Assembly (NCBI RefSeq): GCF_000802225.1
Contig: NZ_JTDI01000006.1
Span: 281,429 to 345,428 of the forward strand
Origin: Novosphingobium malaysiense
GTDB lineage: Bacteria > Pseudomonadota > Alphaproteobacteria > Sphingomonadales > Sphingomonadaceae
Length of the DNA stretch: 64,000 bases
Direction: 5' to 3'
Every line of letters begins with the position of its first letter. The first letter of the stretch is position 1. A program made the translations under genes and the position numbers. This document shows, in pieces, positions 61,179 through 64,000 of the stretch. The notes beneath the pieces are model-generated. The model had not been told where the DNA came from. It did no database searches and saw nothing but the letters and a program-made list of their open reading frames with translations.

Positions 61179-62183
61179 ATGACCAGCAAACCTCCCGTTC
61201 TCGTCACCGGCGGTGCCGGTTATATCGGCAGCCATGCGGTTCTTGCGCTTGCTGACGCCGGCTGGCCGGTCGCCGTGATCGACAACCTCAGCACCGGTTT
61301 TCGCTTCGCCATCCCCGATGGCGTCCCGCTTTACGAGGGTGATATCGAGGACGCGGAGCTGCTCGCACGCATCTTTGCGGAGCAGGGCACGCAGGCTGTC
61401 ATGCATTTTGCGGGCTCGATCATCGTCCCGGAATCGGTGGAAAATCCGCTCAAATACTATCACAACAACACTGCCAAGAGCCGCGCGCTGATCGAGGCGG
61501 CGGTAACCGCGGGGATCGGGCACTTCATCTTCAGTTCGACGGCGGCGACCTACGGCGTCCCGGAAGTCTCGCCGGTAACCGAAGACAGCCCGAAGTCACC
61601 GATCAATCCCTACGGCATGTCCAAGCTCATGACCGAGATCATGCTGGGCGACGTGGCGAAAGCCCATCCGCTCAATTACTGCGCCCTGCGCTACTTCAAC
61701 GTGGCTGGCGCGGATCCGCAAGCGCGGACCGGACAGTCGACCGCCGGAGCGACGCACCTGATCAAGGTCGCAGTCGAAGCAGCGCTGGGCAAGCGCAGCC
61801 ATGTCGCCGTTTTCGGCACCGATTTCGACACGCCCGACGGCACGGGCGTACGCGATTACATTCACGTTTCGGACCTTGCGAATGCGCATGTCCTGGCGCT
61901 CGAGGCACTGATCGAGAATCCCGAGCAGTCGCTAACCATGAACTGTGGGTACGGCCGCGGTTTCTCGGTGCTCGAGGTGCTCGATGCCGTAGACCGCGTA
62001 ACCAACCAGCAGATCGACCGGCGCATGGAAGGTCGGCGGGCAGGCGATCCGGCCTCGCTGATTTCCGACAACCAGCGGATCAAGGCCACCCTGCCCTGGG
62101 TGCCCCGCTACGCCGACCTGCCGACCATCGTCGAGCATGCACTGGCATGGGAACGCAAACTGACCGAAATCCGCGGAGAATGA
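61179..62183 (+). CDS. galE: UDP-glucose 4-epimerase
   Basis: A 334-residue extended SDR that converts UDP-glucose to UDP-galactose. The NAD motif GGAGYIGSH is at 10-18, the catalytic Ser is in FIFSSTAATYGVP, and YGMSKLMTE supplies Tyr and Lys. YFNVAGADPQARTGQS, GTDFDTPDGTGVRDYIHVSDLANAHVLAL and NCGYGRGFSVLEVLD are GalE signatures. It starts 46 bp after the export gene, probably in the same transcript, and supplies UDP-Gal for the polymer. Confidence 0.95.
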   Translation: MTSKPPVLVTGGAGYIGSHAVLALADAGWPVAVIDNLSTGFRFAIPDGVPLYEGDIEDAELLARIFAEQGTQAVMHFAGSIIVPESVENPLKYYHNNTAKSRALIEAAVTAGIGHFIFSSTAATYGVPEVSPVTEDSPKSPINPYGMSKLMTEIMLGDVAKAHPLNYCALRYFNVAGADPQARTGQSTAGATHLIKVAVEAALGKRSHVAVFGTDFDTPDGTGVRDYIHVSDLANAHVLALEALIENPEQSLTMNCGYGRGFSVLEVLDAVDRVTNQQIDRRMEGRRAGDPASLISDNQRIKATLPWVPRYADLPTIVEHALAWERKLTEIRGE

Positions 62184-62708
62184 CGGACGCGTCATTTGCG
62201 GTCTGATTGCCCGGGTGCAGTCTCGCCGGGGCGTATCCGTTTTTCGGCTACCTTTGTCTTTGTCCGAGGCTGCAGGGCAGCCTGATTCTTCCTTGGCGAC
62301 CGCGGGGGATCGACGCGGCGACGGCAATTGCCGTTGAACGGCCAGGGAGCGGCGCCTGTCGATAGCGACTGGTGCCGGACAGGTCGGTAAGCGCAGGGAC
62401 CGCGCAACATCTAATCGAAAATCGGCCTTGCGCCGCGCAATTGGCACGGGCGTGTGATCCCTCCGAGGTGATCGTTTCCGCTTGCCCTCCTGAGCGGCAG
62501 CGGGAACGCGGGGCAGGAACAGGAGAGGTGTGTCCCTCGCTGCTGTACCCGCCCCGCAACCTTTCACGGCGGGCGGGCATCATTGCGCCGCGATCCACTG
62601 GCAGGTCCGGACATTATCCCCTAGGGCACGATGTCCGGATATGTCGCGACCGCTACGCTCTGGGGTGTCGGGCGTTCCGATCCGGCAAAGTGTATCATTG
62701 GAGACTTC
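62184..62708. promoter_or_regulatory. Long leader/intergenic region with possible structured RNA
   Basis: About 525 bp with no convincing gene. The stretch 62477-62606 has G/C-rich complementary blocks and pieces that resemble the cobalamin riboswitch order (GGGAA..CGG, TCC..CTG, CCCGCAAC, CCACTGG), but the match is incomplete and no B12 gene follows. At 62606-62614 and 62631-62639 TCCGGACAT / ATGTCCGGA forms a perfect inverted repeat close to the next gene. Confidence 0.4.
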
Positions 62709-63722
62709 ATGGACGGGCAGGATTCGGCGATACTGGTAACCGGCGCAGCGGGTTTCATCGGCGCGGCGGTGTCGGAAGCGCTGATGGCACGCGGGCAGCC
62801 CGTCGTCGGCATCGACAACATGAACGACTATTATCCCGTGTCCCTGAAGCGCGCGCGCCTGGAGCGGATTGCGGCTCGTTACGGCAACCTGTTCCAGTTC
62901 CGTGAAGTCGATTTTGCCGACATGGATGCCCTGACGTCGGCCATGGCAGACCAGAGCCTCGCCGGAATCGTCCACCTCGGCGCCCAGGCCGGCGTGCGCT
63001 ATTCGCTGGAAAATCCGCAGGCCTATGTCGCTTCGAACCTTGCCGGGCATGTGAACATGCTCGAACTCGCCCGCGCCCGCGAGGTCGGGCACATGGTCTA
63101 TGCCAGTTCCAGTTCGGTCTACGGCGGCAACGCCAAGCTGCCCTTTGCTGTGGAGGACCGGGCCGACCATCCCGTCTCGCTCTATGCCGCCACCAAGAAG
63201 GCCGACGAGCTCATGAGCGAGACATATGCCCACCTGTTCCGCATTCCGCTTACAGGCCTGCGCTTCTTCACGGTCTACGGGCCCTGGGGGCGCCCCGACA
63301 TGGCCATGTGGAAATTCACCGACCGCATTCTCTCGGACCGGCCGATCGACGTCTACAACCATGGCGAGATGCACCGCGACTTCACCTACATCGACGATAT
63401 CGTCGGTGGCGTGCTGGCCTGTCTCGACCGCCCCCCAGCGGACGACGGCGAGGAAAAGGCAGGTGGCAGCGTCAAGCCGCACGCGCTGTACAATATCGGC
63501 AACAATCGCTCCGAACACCTGATGCGCCTGATCGAGGTGCTGGAGGACGCATGCGGCCGCAAGGCGCAGCTCGACCTCCTGCCGATGCAGCCGGGCGACG
63601 TTCCCGCCACCTATGCGGACATTGCCGCCCTTACCCGCGATACCGGGTACGCCCCCTCCACGCCGATCGAAGAGGGCGTTCCCCGCTTCGTCGACTGGTT
63701 TCGCGCCTACCATTCGCGGTAA
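62709..63722 (+). CDS. UDP-glucuronate 4-epimerase-like NAD-dependent epimerase
   Basis: A 337-residue extended SDR. VTGAAGFIGAAVSEALMARGQPVVGIDNMNDYYPVSLKRARL is typical of UDP-GlcA 4-epimerases (LspL/Cap1J group), with DNMNDYY diagnostic. VYASSSSVYGGNAKLPF supplies the catalytic Ser, and LYAATKKADELM the Tyr/Lys pair. RFFTVYGPWGRPDMA follows. It would provide UDP-galacturonic acid. It is followed by UDP-glucose 6-dehydrogenase (70-bp gap), which makes its substrate UDP-GlcA, a consistent pathway pair. Confidence 0.93.
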   Translation: MDGQDSAILVTGAAGFIGAAVSEALMARGQPVVGIDNMNDYYPVSLKRARLERIAARYGNLFQFREVDFADMDALTSAMADQSLAGIVHLGAQAGVRYSLENPQAYVASNLAGHVNMLELARAREVGHMVYASSSSVYGGNAKLPFAVEDRADHPVSLYAATKKADELMSETYAHLFRIPLTGLRFFTVYGPWGRPDMAMWKFTDRILSDRPIDVYNHGEMHRDFTYIDDIVGGVLACLDRPPADDGEEKAGGSVKPHALYNIGNNRSEHLMRLIEVLEDACGRKAQLDLLPMQPGDVPATYADIAALTRDTGYAPSTPIEEGVPRFVDWFRAYHSR

Positions 63723-63792
63723 GGCGGCCGGCAATTGGACATGGCACGGCCTGCCTTGAAGGCTGCACGAAATTCTATCCAGCGAGGTTTCC

Positions 63793-64000
63793 ATGAAGAT
63801 AGCGATGGTGGGGTCGGGTTATGTCGGGCTGGTATCGGGGGCGTGCTTTGCCGATTTTGGTCACGAGGTCGTTTGCATCGACAAGGACCAGGCGAAGATC
63901 GACCGTTTGCATGCGGGTGTGATGCCGATCTACGAGCCGGGTCTAGACGCGCTGGTGGCGGGCAACGTCAAGGCCGGCCGGCTGACATTCACCACCGATC
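63793..64000 (+). CDS. UDP-glucose 6-dehydrogenase, N-terminal part
   Basis: The first ~69 codons, cut by the right edge. MKIAMVGSGYVGLVSGACFADFGHEVVCIDKD is the standard NAD-binding start of UDP-glucose/GDP-mannose dehydrogenases, and MPIYEPGLDALVAGNV is the next conserved block, typical of UDP-glucose 6-dehydrogenase. It makes UDP-glucuronate, the substrate of the epimerase encoded just upstream. Confidence 0.93.
   Translation, partial: MKIAMVGSGYVGLVSGACFADFGHEVVCIDKDQAKIDRLHAGVMPIYEPGLDALVAGNVKAGRLTFTTD

Overview
The window looks like chromosomal DNA of a sphingomonad-type alphaproteobacterium (order Sphingomonadales, Novosphingobium/Sphingomonas-like). Supporting signs are high G+C outside the polysaccharide region, a crtY-crtI-crtB carotenoid cluster, MipA/OmpV and PilZ proteins, an otsB/GH15/otsA trehalose block, Wzc/Wza-type exopolysaccharide genes, and IS5, IS21 and IS66 elements. 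The genus is inferred from gene content, not measured.

Positions 1-34 kb are ordinary chromosome. They hold a partial SRPBCC protein overlapping an LLM oxidoreductase, a GMC oxidoreductase, a TIM-barrel isomerase, a two-TM potassium channel with RCK domain, a Rieske protein, and several small secreted proteins and lipoproteins. thiC (12.3-14.2 kb) sits behind a TPP riboswitch. Next come an SRAP-like protein that lacks its catalytic Cys2, a uracil-DNA glycosylase, a membrane protein/winged-helix regulator pair with palindromic operator candidates, and a MipA protein. The tightly packed carotenoid operon (19.06-23.75 kb) also carries a DUF1851-like gene and a LOG-family gene. It is followed by a Bcr/CflA exporter, dinB, NUDIX, 6-phosphogluconolactonase and dps, and then by the trehalose operon otsB-GH15-otsA.

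About 34.6-47 kb is visibly richer in A+T. It carries a polysaccharide locus, nearly all on the minus strand: a GT4 glycosyltransferase, a Wzy/O-antigen-ligase-type protein, two sulfotransferases, a Wzx flippase, a WecG/TagA/CpsF glycosyltransferase and an alkaline-phosphatase-fold protein. These are followed by a GDP-fucose-synthase-like reductase and a protein closely resembling plant GDP-mannose 3,5-epimerase. A clan GH-A glycoside hydrolase is divergent. Together the genes suggest a sulfated polysaccharide containing L-galactose or a related GDP-mannose-derived sugar.

About 47.3-53.4 kb is a nest of insertion sequences. An IS5-family element is split by an IS21-family element (istA/istB). 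It abuts a decayed IS66 element that is itself interrupted by a second IS5-family copy with clear terminal repeats and a 4-bp target duplication.

About 53.7-64 kb is a second exopolysaccharide module. It contains a hypothetical membrane-anchored protein, a Wzc-type BY-kinase, a second O-antigen-ligase-type protein, a small secreted protein, a PDZ-M48 protease, a Wza-type export lipoprotein, galE, a UDP-glucuronate 4-epimerase, and the start of UDP-glucose 6-dehydrogenase. This module supplies UDP-Gal and UDP-uronic acids plus the export machinery. The first module supplies the sulfation and GDP-sugar steps. No tRNA, rRNA or CRISPR array was seen.
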